Positions 44,570-56,095 of a stretch of 64,000 nt of DNA are shown here, one piece after another. Positions within the stretch are counted from its first letter, which is position 1. Every line of letters begins with the position of its first letter. The DNA comes from Microthyrium microscopicum (taxonomy: Eukaryota; Ascomycota; Dothideomycetes; Microthyriales; Microthyriaceae). The notes under the pieces were generated by a model that saw only the letters and a list, made by a program, of their open reading frames with translations, made no database searches and was not told the DNA's origin. A program made the position numbers and the translations under genes. The DNA is taken from contig MU004241.1 in assembly GCA_010405405.1 (NCBI GenBank), forward strand, positions 793,373-857,372, read 5' to 3'.

Positions 44570-45407
44570 GATGAAAAGTTATGGAGCAACAAGGTTGATA
44601 GCGTTGTATCTTCACAATTGCACAGCGTATACGCTTTTAACAAGCCGCAAAGATTGCAATTCGCTCAGAAACTCAGAGCTAGATATGCAAGGTACGGTAT
44701 TCTGTGAAGTTCTAACGATCGTCAGGCAAGGAAATTGCGGAGTGAACAAGCATAAGTTCACTTACCTGCAAGTGCAAAGAATAATGGCGCCATTTGAACA
44801 CTTAGCCAATGAGTCAACTCGTAAGGCCCAGATCTGGTATAGGTAGCTAAATAATGTGGCGCTTGAAGCACATCAAGATGTTCTTCGATGGCGAATTATG
44901 AATAGTGGGTCCTCAGCCTTGTTGTGGACTGAGGCACCCAGCCTTGTTCAATTCAAATGCCCGCTCAAAAGTTCTTGAAGAGCGAATGATTTACGTCCCA
45001 ATAGATTTGAAATTGTCTTAGTATTTGTCATATCCGATGGCAATCTGTGCCTGTTCATAGAAAAGGCAGATATCGTATCAGTGGGTGTATGAATCAGTAT
45101 GGCTCTATTTTGACGTTAAAGAGCCCTTGAACGGCTAACAAACATTGAATCCGACGCAAAAACCCCAAGTATACATGATCTCCGAATTCGGGGGCCATAA
45201 AATCTGAGCCTTCTGAGGCAACATAGACTCTGTATTCTTTTAAATAGACACGATATGTTCTTTTGCACAAATGCCCTACAGCCCACTCTATTTCTGATTC
45301 TTGTATTCATGACAACAGTTTGACTTCAAGAACTTATTCTTGAAGCTTTACCTCCAGTTCCGAGACAGCAGCTTCCACTGTCGGGTGCCAAACGACTTCT
45401 TCCTTGC
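44570..45407. other. Upstream of decarboxylase; no gene
   Basis: About 840 bases between two minus-strand genes. Short frames here have no family features. Confidence 0.5.
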
Positions 45408-46409
45408 TCAGTGATCATTCCTTTCCAACCACGGCCCACATGCCTCATACAAACGAGAAATCACCGGATCAACTGCCATAATCTTATTAAATAGCTCCAG
45501 ATGCATCATATCAATCATCTTGAGGAATGACACTACCGCAAAGTCTGCGTACGAAGCTACACGCACAACATCAGCAATCATATCAAAGTAGAGCATGGAA
45601 ACTGACCTGTGCTTCCCAACAGAAACGGGCCTCCTTTAGCTTTCAAGAGCGTTGCATAATCTTCCCAAGCTGGACGACTCTTTGCCCAAGCTGTGTCTCC
45701 ACCATCTTCCTCTCTAGCTTGGGTCAGCGTCTTCCCCAATGACTCTTCCCTGGTCCGAATGAAGTACTCCTTGGAGCGTGGAAGGAGAAAGTGGTCCGGC
45801 ACTTGGGTCATCCAATCTGCAAATGTGGCTGAGCATGTCAGTACAAGACCATCTGAAACTGCTCAAAAGTGAAAACAATATGATCGTTTGAGATTGCAAA
45901 TAGAAGTTCGCTAATCAAGCAACCCATATCGACTTTGTGTAGGAGCAGTGCTTACGATTTATAAGCTGCACAATGAACGTTGAAAGCTTTTTCTGTTCTG
46001 GCGAGTCCATATTGAACGAAGGCTCGGGATATCGCTCCTCTAAAGCAGCCGCGATCTTTGTAGATTCCATCACTGCTGTACCATCGGGAAAGCGAACGGC
46101 TGGACAGGTATATTCTCGTGGCCCGCTTGAGTTGGCAGTTACACCACTTCAAGAATCATTAGCAATAAAAAGTGCATTTAAATTTATCTGCAGAACCTAC
46201 AGTTCCTTGAGAGTTGCGGCAATGTCTGGATACTCAACCCACTTAGTCTCATAGTCGACACCCTTGAAGTTCAGGGCCATACGTGCTATGGTCTGTTAGA
46301 TATGCTGACTTCTACATTTGGCTTGGGTGACCTTACTCTTCCACGTATTGAGTGACCAGCATCGTCTCGGATCCTTCGTTGGAATATCGTAGAGAACTAG
46401 TTTGCTCAT
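45408..46409 (-). CDS. Glutathione S-transferase-like protein
   Basis: Five exons (46409-46337, 46285-46201, 46146-45956, 45816-45607 and 45544-45408) give 231 residues. No long frame shows it, but all junctions hold phase. The N-terminus MSKLVLYDIPTKDPRRCWSL followed by NTWKTRMALNFKGVDYETKW is a thioredoxin-fold GST N-domain. CPAVRFPDGTAVMESTKIAA contains the ES pair that binds the gamma-glutamyl part of glutathione. The C-terminal helical domain includes DHFLLPRSKEYFIRTREESL and KAKGGPFLLGSTDFAVVSFL. It resembles the UstS-like fungal GST subgroup, named from a biosynthetic pathway, but no cluster is present here. The third intron is long (139 nt). Confidence 0.85.
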
Positions 46410-46964
46410 GACTAATTCCTGATTGTTTGGAAATTTGCTATTAAGTTCAAGAAGTTCAATTGTAGGCCGAAGATGACGATGGTACGGAGTGAGACTTGTG
46501 GATTCAACGGAGTGGGGTCGTCAGCAGGATCATCGCAAGCGTGAAGACGCTTCGAAAGGGCCAAATCCAGTATTCTAAAGGCCCAGTATGCATATATTAA
46601 GGGAACACCGTTTCTAGCTACAGTGTACAGCATGTTATACGATCATGCGAGACGAGGTGTCGACCATAGGAAAGAGTGCTGGAATCAACGACTGCAGCAT
46701 TCGAAATAGTGTAAGAATTGTATTTATACTACAAGAAATAATTCAACAAGTACCCCAAGTTCATTGTATCCTACCTTGAAACAATCTAAAGTCATAACAA
46801 GGCCAGAATCTTCCAGGCCATCTGCTGGAAGGTAAGGCTGAGGGTTGGAAGTGACTCGAGTAACGTAGCAAACTGCTAGGACTCAGGAGCACAACTTTCA
46901 AGCCATGTTTATACATTTTCAATCATATCGGCGAATAAATCAGAAATAGCGACTAGCGCTTGCT
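46410..46964. other. Intergenic between two minus-strand genes
   Basis: About 555 bases with the GST promoter and the 3' UTR of the Thr-rich gene. Nothing else is recognised. Confidence 0.5.
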
Positions 46965-48987
46965 CTACCTTCTTTTCCCATCATCTACATCATTGTCTGT
47001 CTCCGCTTCTGCTGGCGCCGCTGTTCCCCCTGTTCGCGCTCCAAATACTGATGGAAACCACGACGAGGACTTCTTCTTCTCTGCCCTCTCTTCAGCTTCT
47101 TTTCTCGCCTTCTCCTCAGCCTCTTGCTTCGCGCGGCCCATGCCTGACGCTGGACGTCGTTCTGCTTCAACCGTTACCCGTGGCGCTGGTGGAGCCGGTT
47201 GCGGCTTGACGTTTGGTGCTGGTGCTGGTGCAGCTTGTGGCGCGGGAACAGGTGTTGGAGATGGTTCGTTGTGGCCAGCCGTGGCGAAGCCCCAGCCTCC
47301 TGCCTGGGTTGGCAGGCGCTGTCTGCTATCGGACGGGGATGCTTCGGCGGCGGCTCCAGATGAGGTGATCATGCGTGCGCCCGTGAGGCCGGTGGAGAGT
47401 GGAGCGATGGTCTCAATGTTCAATCCGTCGACCGGTGACATCCAGGGGCGCTCGCATTGGGTGCGGCAGTGGCGAGAAGAGGTGGCCATAGTGCTGGCAG
47501 CTTTGGGGGCGTTAGGAGCCGGGGTGACGAGAGATTCTGGCAACGGAGCGGAAGACAACTCGGTTGTTGACGTCTTCGCAGTGGACAAGGCGGTTGGTAC
47601 GGCTGTTTCAGGTGAGGGAGTTGGTACTGCAGATGGCGAGGCTGGGGAAGCAATTGATGCTGGTGATACCGACTCTGGTTGAGCTGCTGAGGAGGAAGAC
47701 TGGACTACTGAAGTCGAGCTTTGGGCTGAGCTAGCTGCTTCCTTCGTTATGGTAATGGCCTCGGATGTGAAATATATTGTGGTAGCAACTGTGTTTGTCA
47801 AGGTTACAGTTGGCCCTTCTTTACTATTAGTTGAAGGAGTTAGTGATATACTTGAGGTACTTACCAGCTACACTCTCGGTCTTAGTCTGGGTCTTTGTGA
47901 CCTCAACAGTCTCGGCGGAGCCACTCATAGTTACAGGAAGAGTAACATATTGCGTCCTCGTCACAGTTTTGGCGGAGGCAGTCCTGCTATAGTTTGACGG
48001 GCTTCCAGTGGCGGTGATTGTGATTGTTTTTGCTGCTACTTCTGTCGAGTTCCATGATGGTTTTGTGGTAACAGCAGCTTCGGTTATTGTCTTTGTAATC
48101 TCGACTGGTAGTGTGAAGAATTTAGTCTTTGTGACTGTTCGGGCGGAGAAGTTCGACGGCATTCCCGAGGCGGTAACCGTAATCGTTTTTGCTGCTACTT
48201 CTGTAGTATTCCACGATGGTTTCGTCGGACCGACAGCAGCTTCGGTTATCGTTTTTGTGAATGTTTGGGCGGAATAGTTTGAGGGACTTCCGGTGACGGT
48301 CACAGGTAGTGTTACATACTGAGTTTTTTGTTTGGTAATAGTAGTGATGGATCCTGGACCAAGTTCTGTAGAGACAACGGTAACCGTCTTCGCAGGTGCC
48401 ACTTCTGAAGAATTCCATGATGGTTTAGTTGGGCCGGCAGCATGAATTGTCGTCGTTGAAATAATTGTTGAAGCCGGAGGTGCTGACTCCATAACAGTTG
48501 ATATTGATGTTATTGTACTTGCTGGCAGAGCCGATCCAGCTTCTGTGCTCGTGAGTGTAATTGTCGACGGCGATGCTGTGATTGTGTTCCCTGGTAAAGT
48601 TTGAATGACCGTCAAGGTCGACGTACTCAATGAGACCAATGATTGTGTTTTGGTCTGGATCTGGATCTCAGAGATAGTTTGAGTAGTTGTCGCGAACACC
48701 GTTGACAGTACGTTAGGTCCTTGTACAGTGATTCTCGTCGCATCGTGTTTGGTGATCGTCTTCTGCTTTGGTCTGCGACTAGATTGTCGTGGCCTCCAAT
48801 TAAAGGGGAATGGAGGAGGGCGCTCCTGAAAGTCAGGAGCGAATTCAGACTCTAGCCGTGAGAGGCCTTCATCTTCATCGTCCTCGTCGTCGGCCTTTGC
48901 TGCTACAGCCTCTGCCGGGTTGGCTGTGACTCTTGATGCTGCAATCAAGAACAGAAATGAATGCAACAATGTCGCCGTGGCCTTCAT
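46965..48987 (-). CDS. Secreted Thr/Ser-rich repeat protein
   Basis: Two exons, 48987-47865 and 47818-46965, with a 46-nt intron; 658 residues. A signal peptide (LLHSFLFLIAASRVTA) leads to an acidic patch (DDEDDEDE) and then a very Thr/Ser/Val-rich region. Within it a unit built around TKPSWN(S/T)(S/T)EVA(A/P)AKT(I/V)T(I/V) followed by (S/M)PSN(Y/F)S and an FTLPV/YVTLPV block occurs three times (about residues 190-350). The second exon begins GPTVTLTNTVATTIYFTSEA and ends in an Ala/Glu-rich charged segment (KQEAEEKARKEAEERAEKKK), with no GPI-type hydrophobic tail. It is probably an O-mannosylated cell-wall or extracellular protein. I do not recognise a named family. Confidence 0.72.
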
Positions 48988-51765
48988 GGTGACGGAACTA
49001 CCAAACCAGAAATGAGTGACTGGAAGGAAAGGACTGAGGTTGCCCGAATGTAGGCCTGTGTGCTGATAAAAGAGCGTGGTATTGCGGAGAAGTATAAAGG
49101 AGAGAGGCTCAACACATCACGAAGGTAATATGAGATCAACCGGCGAGACCAGGTACAGGTGTAGAAGGACAATCCTAGCCAAACGGTGCAGCGATATCCA
49201 ATTGTGACAATATAGATTCAATCCTGTCATCGATAGTTGCTATACTATATTGCAGAATATGGTTACAGGACGGCTCGAGAGCGGCTCTCAGTCGGCAGGA
49301 CATCCTAGATGTATATGATCGAATCAATAGCCAAATTTGCCGGAGTATTTGCTGCCAGACCAATAAGTCAACACGTCAGAGGTTGCGGAGTGGTCTGTCC
49401 GTACCTGAATTATCCTTAGGAGAGCGGCGATGTTATAGTGTGGTGTAAAGCACTATAGTTGGTTCTGAATATATGAGTTTTGGTCAGTTAATATCAAGCC
49501 ATCCTTCCACCGCGGCTCCTTGGCTAAAGCCTATGAGAGGTACATTTCGATGACGCTCACCACTGTAGTTTACTCCTGTAGTTATCTGGAAATCGGAAGA
49601 ATGATATAAAGTAGTGAAAAGGTTTTCTGGCAAAAAAGCTTGTAGCCTTGAAGGAGTTGTTATTCTGGATACGAGTCCAGCCTTACACAAAATGCCTCCG
49701 CAACTCTCCTAGAATTGGTATAAATTGCAGGGAGGCTCTAGATTGGAAAGAGCAAAACCGGATCCCCGGTTCAGGCATAAGTTCAAAAAACAATCCATGA
49801 TTGGGTTACTCATAATGTAAGGACAATATCTATATTTACCCTTATCGCTGGATCTCAAGGCCAATGGATTCCGTGGTCAGCGACGATACATATTTTTGAG
49901 ATCATCGTGGCATGAGATTTGATGTACAGTGACGAAGAAATTCCAATCGTCTCGTCCCTGATAGAATAGCGAGCCTAATGCAACGATTATCAATGGTAAG
50001 CGACAGTGAAACGATGGACAAACCGAACAAGGCGTCTTTCTCTACGACAATATTGAACATCATCGCCTCTATTCTTCGTCGTACTTGATACTTGAGCCAA
50101 TAGTGTACCTATGTAGGCACTTGATGAGGAACGAAGTCACAGTAATGAAGTCATTGTGAGGGAGCTGGTGACTCTGCAGTGAGGACGCCATTTAGTTTGT
50201 CCATCTGTTGTTGTGCCCTGCTAAGAATTCAAGCTTAGGTATGCGACAACGACAGAAGTCGAAGAAATCTGATGCACATCATGCAGTCAACGGAGAGCTG
50301 CTACAGTCGGTGAGGAGATTGTTGAAATGAGCAGAAGATGATGAATTGAGATTGAAGCTGAGAATTGGGTTTGAGACGGAGAAATGGTTGTTGGAAGGCG
50401 CGTGGAGAGGCTGAAAAGTCGTAGCTATTTTTAGATGACCAGCCAAGCCAGCCACGTGAAAAAAGGGAATTACCCATGCATAACATTTGATGCTGCATAA
50501 AGGAATTCTTCGATGCTGTACTGCGTAGGCGTATAGTCATGGAAGCTATCATCAGTTTTTGCGATTGTCAAGCGATGATATGCAGTGAAAGGAAATGTTG
50601 GTAGGCACAAGGTTGGTCCTGACCTGTTCAAGATTCTGGAGAATCAAGAAGGAATATACTTTTTATAGCGTACAGTGTTTGTGATCGCACTCAATGATAG
50701 GTAGGAGAGTGATCTCCGTTTCTGCCTAGCCAACGAGTCCAGTATAGCCTGATGCTGGCGGATAAATGAGGCAGTGCTGGTCCCTGGACTATTGGAGGAT
50801 TTGATGCTTCGAGGCTCTGGAGACCTACCGTAGACATACCCCGTGGCTTGCTATGAACATGAACTGGGGAGGATGTGGGAGTGGGACAATCGTATTCGAT
50901 CAATGTTTCCTGCACGTCGTGTCTTTTTCAAGATGGTGGACATTACAATTTTGCTTGTGCTCGTGATTTATGTCTGAGACTTCTCTCTCACAGTTGACAG
51001 TTGGATACAAGAGTCAATATCTCACGACCAAACACGAATGGGAATAAATTAACTACTAAGAGACATGATCCAGCTCCAAACCAATAGACGTTTCTTAAGG
51101 CTGGGAACTCCCGCAGAATAGTATATCATCTACCCGCTCCATAGAGTAGTCCAGAGGACTCAGGAGTAGTTGAGGCTGTACAGTGTACAGATCAAATCCT
51201 CTAAAGACGCACGCGCAACTACAAGTCCTTCCTTCATCTCTTTGTACCTCCTCCATATCCCAAGACATCCGCCCTTGGACATCCTTTTCTTCTCTTTTTA
51301 CGAAAACCCACCGTTCATCGTCGTCCAGCCAGACTGATCAAGAATCTTGGAATCTTGGAATCTTGGCTTGCTGTCGTTTACAACCTTGAGGCTTAAGATC
51401 AGCCCCACGCATTCCTGCAAATTGGACCCCTCAGGCTCCCGCTACGGCTTCGATATTCTGACCCAATATTATTGTACCTATTACATCCGGCGCGCTTTGC
51501 CAACTTTAACTGCTGTTGCTCTCTCTGCCAGCTTTTGCGCCCTGGTCAGCGCATTAGCACCTTGTCACTCCTCAGCGTTACTAACAGGTAATTACTTCGC
51601 GCTCCATAAGCCTGTGCCTGCCTGGTCAGTGGTCAGCACCCAACGTCGCCATTGCACTGGTCCGGCCTGTCCGTTACAACTTACCACTACTGTCTCCTAC
51701 TCTACTACTCCTTGGACACCGCCTACGCCTACCCCACAACTTGGCCTCAGTATTAAACACGTCTT
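48988..51765. other. 2.8-kb gene-free stretch with SKT5 leader
   Basis: No supported gene on either strand. Short frames are scattered without domains or coherent splice sites. Three copies of AATCTTGG stand in tandem at about 51343-51366. The last 500 bases are CT-rich on the + strand, in keeping with the promoter and long leader of the Skt5-like gene. Confidence 0.5.
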
Positions 51766-54546
51766 ATGGCCGGAGTTCCTCCCCAACTGGGGGCTACATT
51801 TGTTCCTGGTGGTTTCGACGACTATTATATGCCCGCGCCTGCCCCAGAGCTCGTCTCGCCTGCGCCACAACGGTATTATGACCCGTGCTTTTCTTACCTT
51901 ACTCTTCAAACAGCGTTGCATTCAGACTAGTAGAGTATAACCTGACCTTGTTTTTCTTAGCATCACCCCCGAAGTCCCTGAAAACATTCAAAACAATCTT
52001 GCCTCACTAGAACTGGCCAACGATCCTATTCACTCTTCTCCCCCTCAAGCCCAGTCGCTGGCGCAACCTCCCTCGGAACAGAAGCGGTCCTCCTTTCACC
52101 CATACCAGAGCACGAATCAAGCTCCGCAGATCACCGCGCCCAACTTTGGCACAACAACAAGCGACATGCCGCACTTCTCCCCATTTCCTCCTGTCGTAGC
52201 CAAACCGAACGTACCACCTTCAGACGAAGAAAAGGAACAAATATTAGAAAATGCTCGCCTTCCCGTCCTCAACTCAAACGACCCGGACATGCAGTTGGCA
52301 TGGGCCCAAGACGTCCTGGCCTACATAGCGACTAGCCAACTGTACGAGGAACGAATAGCCATAAATCAACCAAAGCGCCCTGTAACCCCCGAAATCGAGC
52401 ACCAACTTCGAGTAGACGCAATGAACATTGTCAACTTTCTCGCGGAACAACATCACCCCAAAGCAGAGTTCATGAAGGGCATGTGGCTTGAATTTGGAAA
52501 TTTTGGTATTCGACAAGACAAGCGGGAAGCCTTCCGGTGCTACATGCGTGCTGCCGAACAGGGATACTCGCGTGCGGAATATCGGATGGGTATGCAATTT
52601 GAACAAGGCAACGATCCCATGAAGGCTTTGGTACATTACCGTCGCGGGGCAGAAGCAGGAGACTCAGCTTCAAATTATGTATGTGGAACTACTGCGAATT
52701 GATGATTGAGCTAACGAGGGCCCAGAGGCTCGGGATGATGACTTTGATGGGTCAGATGGGTCAACAACAAGACTTTGCAAAAGGTATTGCAATGCTTCGC
52801 GTTGCTGCCGAGCAGGCGGATGAGAACGCACCTCAGGGTGCATACGTGAGTTCATCTTGTAGTTCAACATGCCGCAGATATTGATGCCATACAGGTTCTC
52901 GGCATGCTCCAAGTTCGAGAGCTACCACAAGTTCAAGTCCCAGAAGTGCTTCTACCCTACGATGAGGACGGCGGCCGCTTGAACATCGAGAAGGCTGCAT
53001 ACCTTGGATTTGCGAAGGCACAATTAAAGATGGGAGCAGCTTACGAACTCTGTGCTATGGGCTGCGAGTTTGATCCGGCTCTCTCACTTCATTACAATTC
53101 TCTCGCTGCAAGGCAAGGAGAGCCAGAGGCTGAGATGGCCATCAGTAAATGGTTTTTGTGCGGCTATGAAAGCATTTTTCAGAAGAATGAGGAGCTTGCT
53201 TATGTCTATGCTGAAAGAGCTGCGCAATCCGGACTGGGTACTGCAGAGTTTGCAATGGGATACTTTCATGAAATTGGCATGAATGTCCCAGTCAATATTG
53301 ACAAGGCTCGCGACTGGTATGAAAAGGCGGCCACACACGAAAACGCGGATGCTATCCAAAGAATAGAAGGCTTGAGGCAAGAGCAGACGCTGTCGAAACA
53401 AGACCACGAACAGGTTGCAGTCAATAAGATTAGATCGCAATACGGTTCAAAACGAGGCGTTCGACCAGACAGATTCAAGCAAAAAGTACCTGATCTCCCA
53501 TCAGTCATGGACGAGCATGAAGAATACTCACAATCCAACAATCGGCCACCTAGGTCAGCATCTGCAGCACCGTATCCTCTTGCTGACGAGCCCCCACATC
53601 TCGATCGCGCTGGATCTACTGCTCCATATCCATTAGACAATGGACCTCCACAACATGGTAGAATGGGACCTGCACCAGCTGGTGGTTTCTTTGCGCCACA
53701 AGGAGGTCCTCCACCTCAAGCTCACCAACGACAATCCTCTGCTGGATCGGCATTCAGTCTTAATCCAAATCTATATGGTCAAGGCCAACCTGGTCCAGGA
53801 GGACCACAAAGACCATCTACAACCGTCAATGATCCCCGTGGACGACCTGAATGGCAAGGCAGCCCAGGACCCGGACCTGGACCCGGACCTGGACAAGGTG
53901 GATGGCAAGGAGGTCGACAGCCGTCAGGTCAAGGAGGATATGGACCCGGGGGAAGAGGGGGATATCAAAATCAAAACCAGCGGCAACAAGATATGGGGTA
54001 CGGCGGTCCAGGTGGTCCAGGTGGCCCAGGAGGCCCAGGTGGCCCAGGTGGTCGGGCAAATAGTCTTTCTCCGCGCCCTCAACCCCAGCAAGGTCAAGGC
54101 ATGCAAGATATAGGATTCGTAGCGCCCCTTCATCCACGCAAGCAGCAATCGCCCGGTCATAGTCCGCAACTGGGAGGAAGACCTGGACAAGGTGGGCCTC
54201 AAGGTGGTCCTCAGGGCGGCCCTCCACGACCTCTGCGACAAAATTCCAACCCTCAAGGTCCTGGTGGTTTCGGCGGACCTGGAGGAGGACCAGGTGGGCC
54301 AAGCGGACGACCAGGCGGACCGGGTGGACGTCAACAACGCCCACAAGGAGGACCAGCACCAGTTCGGCCCGGTACGCAACAACAAGCAGCTCCTCCCAAA
54401 CCGCAACCACCCGCCGGTAATGGGCCAAAAACCTTTGGCGAGATGGGTATTCCTCAAGGGCCAACAAAAGAGGGCGATTGTGTAAGTCTTCTGTTGTACA
54501 TTGCGACTGTGCAAAACATGCTAACATATTGTAGGTTATCATGTAA
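51766..54546 (+). CDS. SKT5: Skt5/Chs4-type chitin synthase activator, prenylated
   Basis: Five exons (51766-51872, 51961-52678, 52726-52845, 52895-54481 and 54535-54546) give 847 residues. It opens MAGVPPQLGATFVPGGFDDY. The central part (about 150-480) is a series of Sel1-like repeats, for example AEFMKGMWLEFGNFG, AEYRMGMQFEQGND, LGMMTLMGQMGQ, AQLKMGAAYELCAMG and AEFAMGYFHEIGMNV. A long Gly/Pro/Gln-rich, collagen-like low-complexity tail follows (about 560-820). The last exon adds only V-I-M, completing a CVIM prenylation box (C844-M847) directly after a 53-nt intron. Yeast Skt5/Chs4 ends in the same type of box and activates and localises chitin synthase Chs3. Without splicing the protein would lose the box. 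It acts at the plasma membrane and septum. Confidence 0.92.
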
Positions 54547-54922
54547 GACGAAGATACCATTTGAGTATGAGATGATTAGACATAGCATGTTGGGTAGGGA
54601 AAGGATTTTGTATTGTGATATTTATCGGCCTACAACAGGCTTCATGTGAAATATTATGGGAAAATCAGCGATTAATAATGGAGTCGCATATGCATTCATG
54701 TTTTGACATTCTTCCATGTCTTTTTTAGTCTTACTAATTTACTTTGGTCTGGCATCCATCGTGCCTTCCACTTTCGAAATACGCTGTTCCTATTTCGGAT
54801 TTTCGTGATAGGAGCCTTGTGCAATTTCTTCTCGTGTTGCTTTGATTTCAAGTCCTTCCTTTAACCTACAGAGCATTATAACATCCTGTCCCCATTCCTC
54901 AAGCTTCATACATCAACGAGAT
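54547..54922. other. Intergenic SKT5 / HOP2
   Basis: About 375 bases between two + strand genes. AT-rich 3' UTR, then a short leader. Nothing else is recognised. Confidence 0.5.
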
Positions 54923-55879
54923 ATGGCACCACGGAAGGAGAAGGAGAAGACGGAAAAGGTGACAGGCGATGCTGGTCAGTCTTCCACACTTCGAGAAGAC
55001 GTCTACTAACTTTGCCACCAGCCGTCGACACTGTTCTCCGCTACTTGATAAAGCAAAAGTGAGTATGTGCCAGTCAATTGAATAACAAGTTGCTGACCAC
55101 TCTACACCCAGTCGACCATACTCTGTAAGATGCAGTCACAGACCAGGGCTCCAGGCAGTCTAATTTTCCAGGCAACAGACATATCCGCCAACCTGCACAA
55201 CAAAGTCACCAAAGGTCCGTCCAACTCGACACTCCCATGCCACCTATCAATCTGTCAAGCAGACCACTAACCTCTCCCAGCGGCGGCCGCCAAGATCCTC
55301 AAAGACCTGCATGACAAGGCTCAGATCGAAGGCCGCGCCTCTGGCAAACAACTCGTCTACCATGCTTTGCAGGTACCTACCCAGTTATTTATTTGTCGCT
55401 CACTCAATTGAACCCACTTAGGATGCATCCGCCGCCCCATCTACCGAAGAGATCGATGCAATGGCAGCCGAAACCCTACGTCTACGTACCGATCTCGCCG
55501 CCCAGCAAAGCACGCTCAAACAGCTGAAAGCGCAACTTGCCTCGTTGTCAAACTCACTCACCCTCTCGGACCTCCAGCACGCGAACGAGTCTCTTGTGTC
55601 GCAGCAGGCAGAGTTGCTCGCACGACTAGGCCCTTTACGCGCAGGCGAGGCGGCTCCTGTGAGCAAGGAGGAGCGTCTGGCGGTACAGGCGGAGATGAAG
55701 CGGTGGGGCGGTGTTGTAAAGCGACGAAAGCGGATTGTGAAGGAAATTTGGGGCGTTGTTGCGGAGACGGCGGGACAGGAGGAAGGAGTGGATCTGGTGG
55801 AATTGAAGGTAGGTTTAATCGTCGGGAGCTAATGATGTTTGCTAATTGTCTAAAGGAAGCGTTGGGCGTCACTGCTTAG
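54923..55879 (+). CDS. HOP2: Hop2 (TBPIP) meiotic homologous-pairing protein
   Basis: Seven small exons: 54923-54974, 55022-55058, 55112-55124, 55172-55214, 55281-55372, 55422-55808 and 55856-55879. The spliced protein has 215 residues, close to the 218 of yeast Hop2. The third exon is only 13 nt. The order reads MAPRKEKEKTEKVTGDAAVD, VLRYLIKQNRPYSATDISAN, a winged-helix DNA-binding start, then KAAAAKILKDLHDKAQIEGR and GKQLVYHALQD. A leucine-rich coiled coil (about 90-150) and the C-terminal KRWGGVVKRRKRIVKEIWGV follow. Hop2 pairs with Mnd1 and helps Dmc1/Rad51 in strand exchange during meiosis. Six introns in under 1 kb is dense for this window. Confidence 0.9.
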
Positions 55880-56095
55880 GAGGAGTCTACGTTAGGGAGC
55901 AAGTGCCAGAGAACTATGTGACAGTCAAAAGGGTATCGTATTGCTAGGTCATTATGTACAGCAAAGGGACATATTTAGTCAACAAGGAATGGTCGTGCAT
56001 CATTACTAAACAGCTGTTCAAAGAGCAGTCCTTCAAGAACTTGTCCTTCAGGCCGCCTTCATGCCAACAGCGAGTGGTCGAGAACCACCGAGCAA

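Noticed and set aside
46960-47682. 240-codon + strand frame opposite the Thr-rich gene
   Set aside because: Antisense shadow of the Ala/Ser/Thr-rich second exon.
49484-49690. Minus-strand frame with GFSQGA, as in serine hydrolases
   Set aside because: The motif stands alone in 68 codons, with no surrounding hydrolase fold or neighbouring exons; chance or a tiny relic.
51347-51940. 197-codon + strand frame before SKT5
   Set aside because: It overlaps the SKT5 leader and first exon in another frame; the translation is leader-like (Ser/Thr/Pro/Leu).
53826-54560. Long minus-strand frames opposite SKT5
   Set aside because: They result from the Gly/Pro repeat coding on the other strand.
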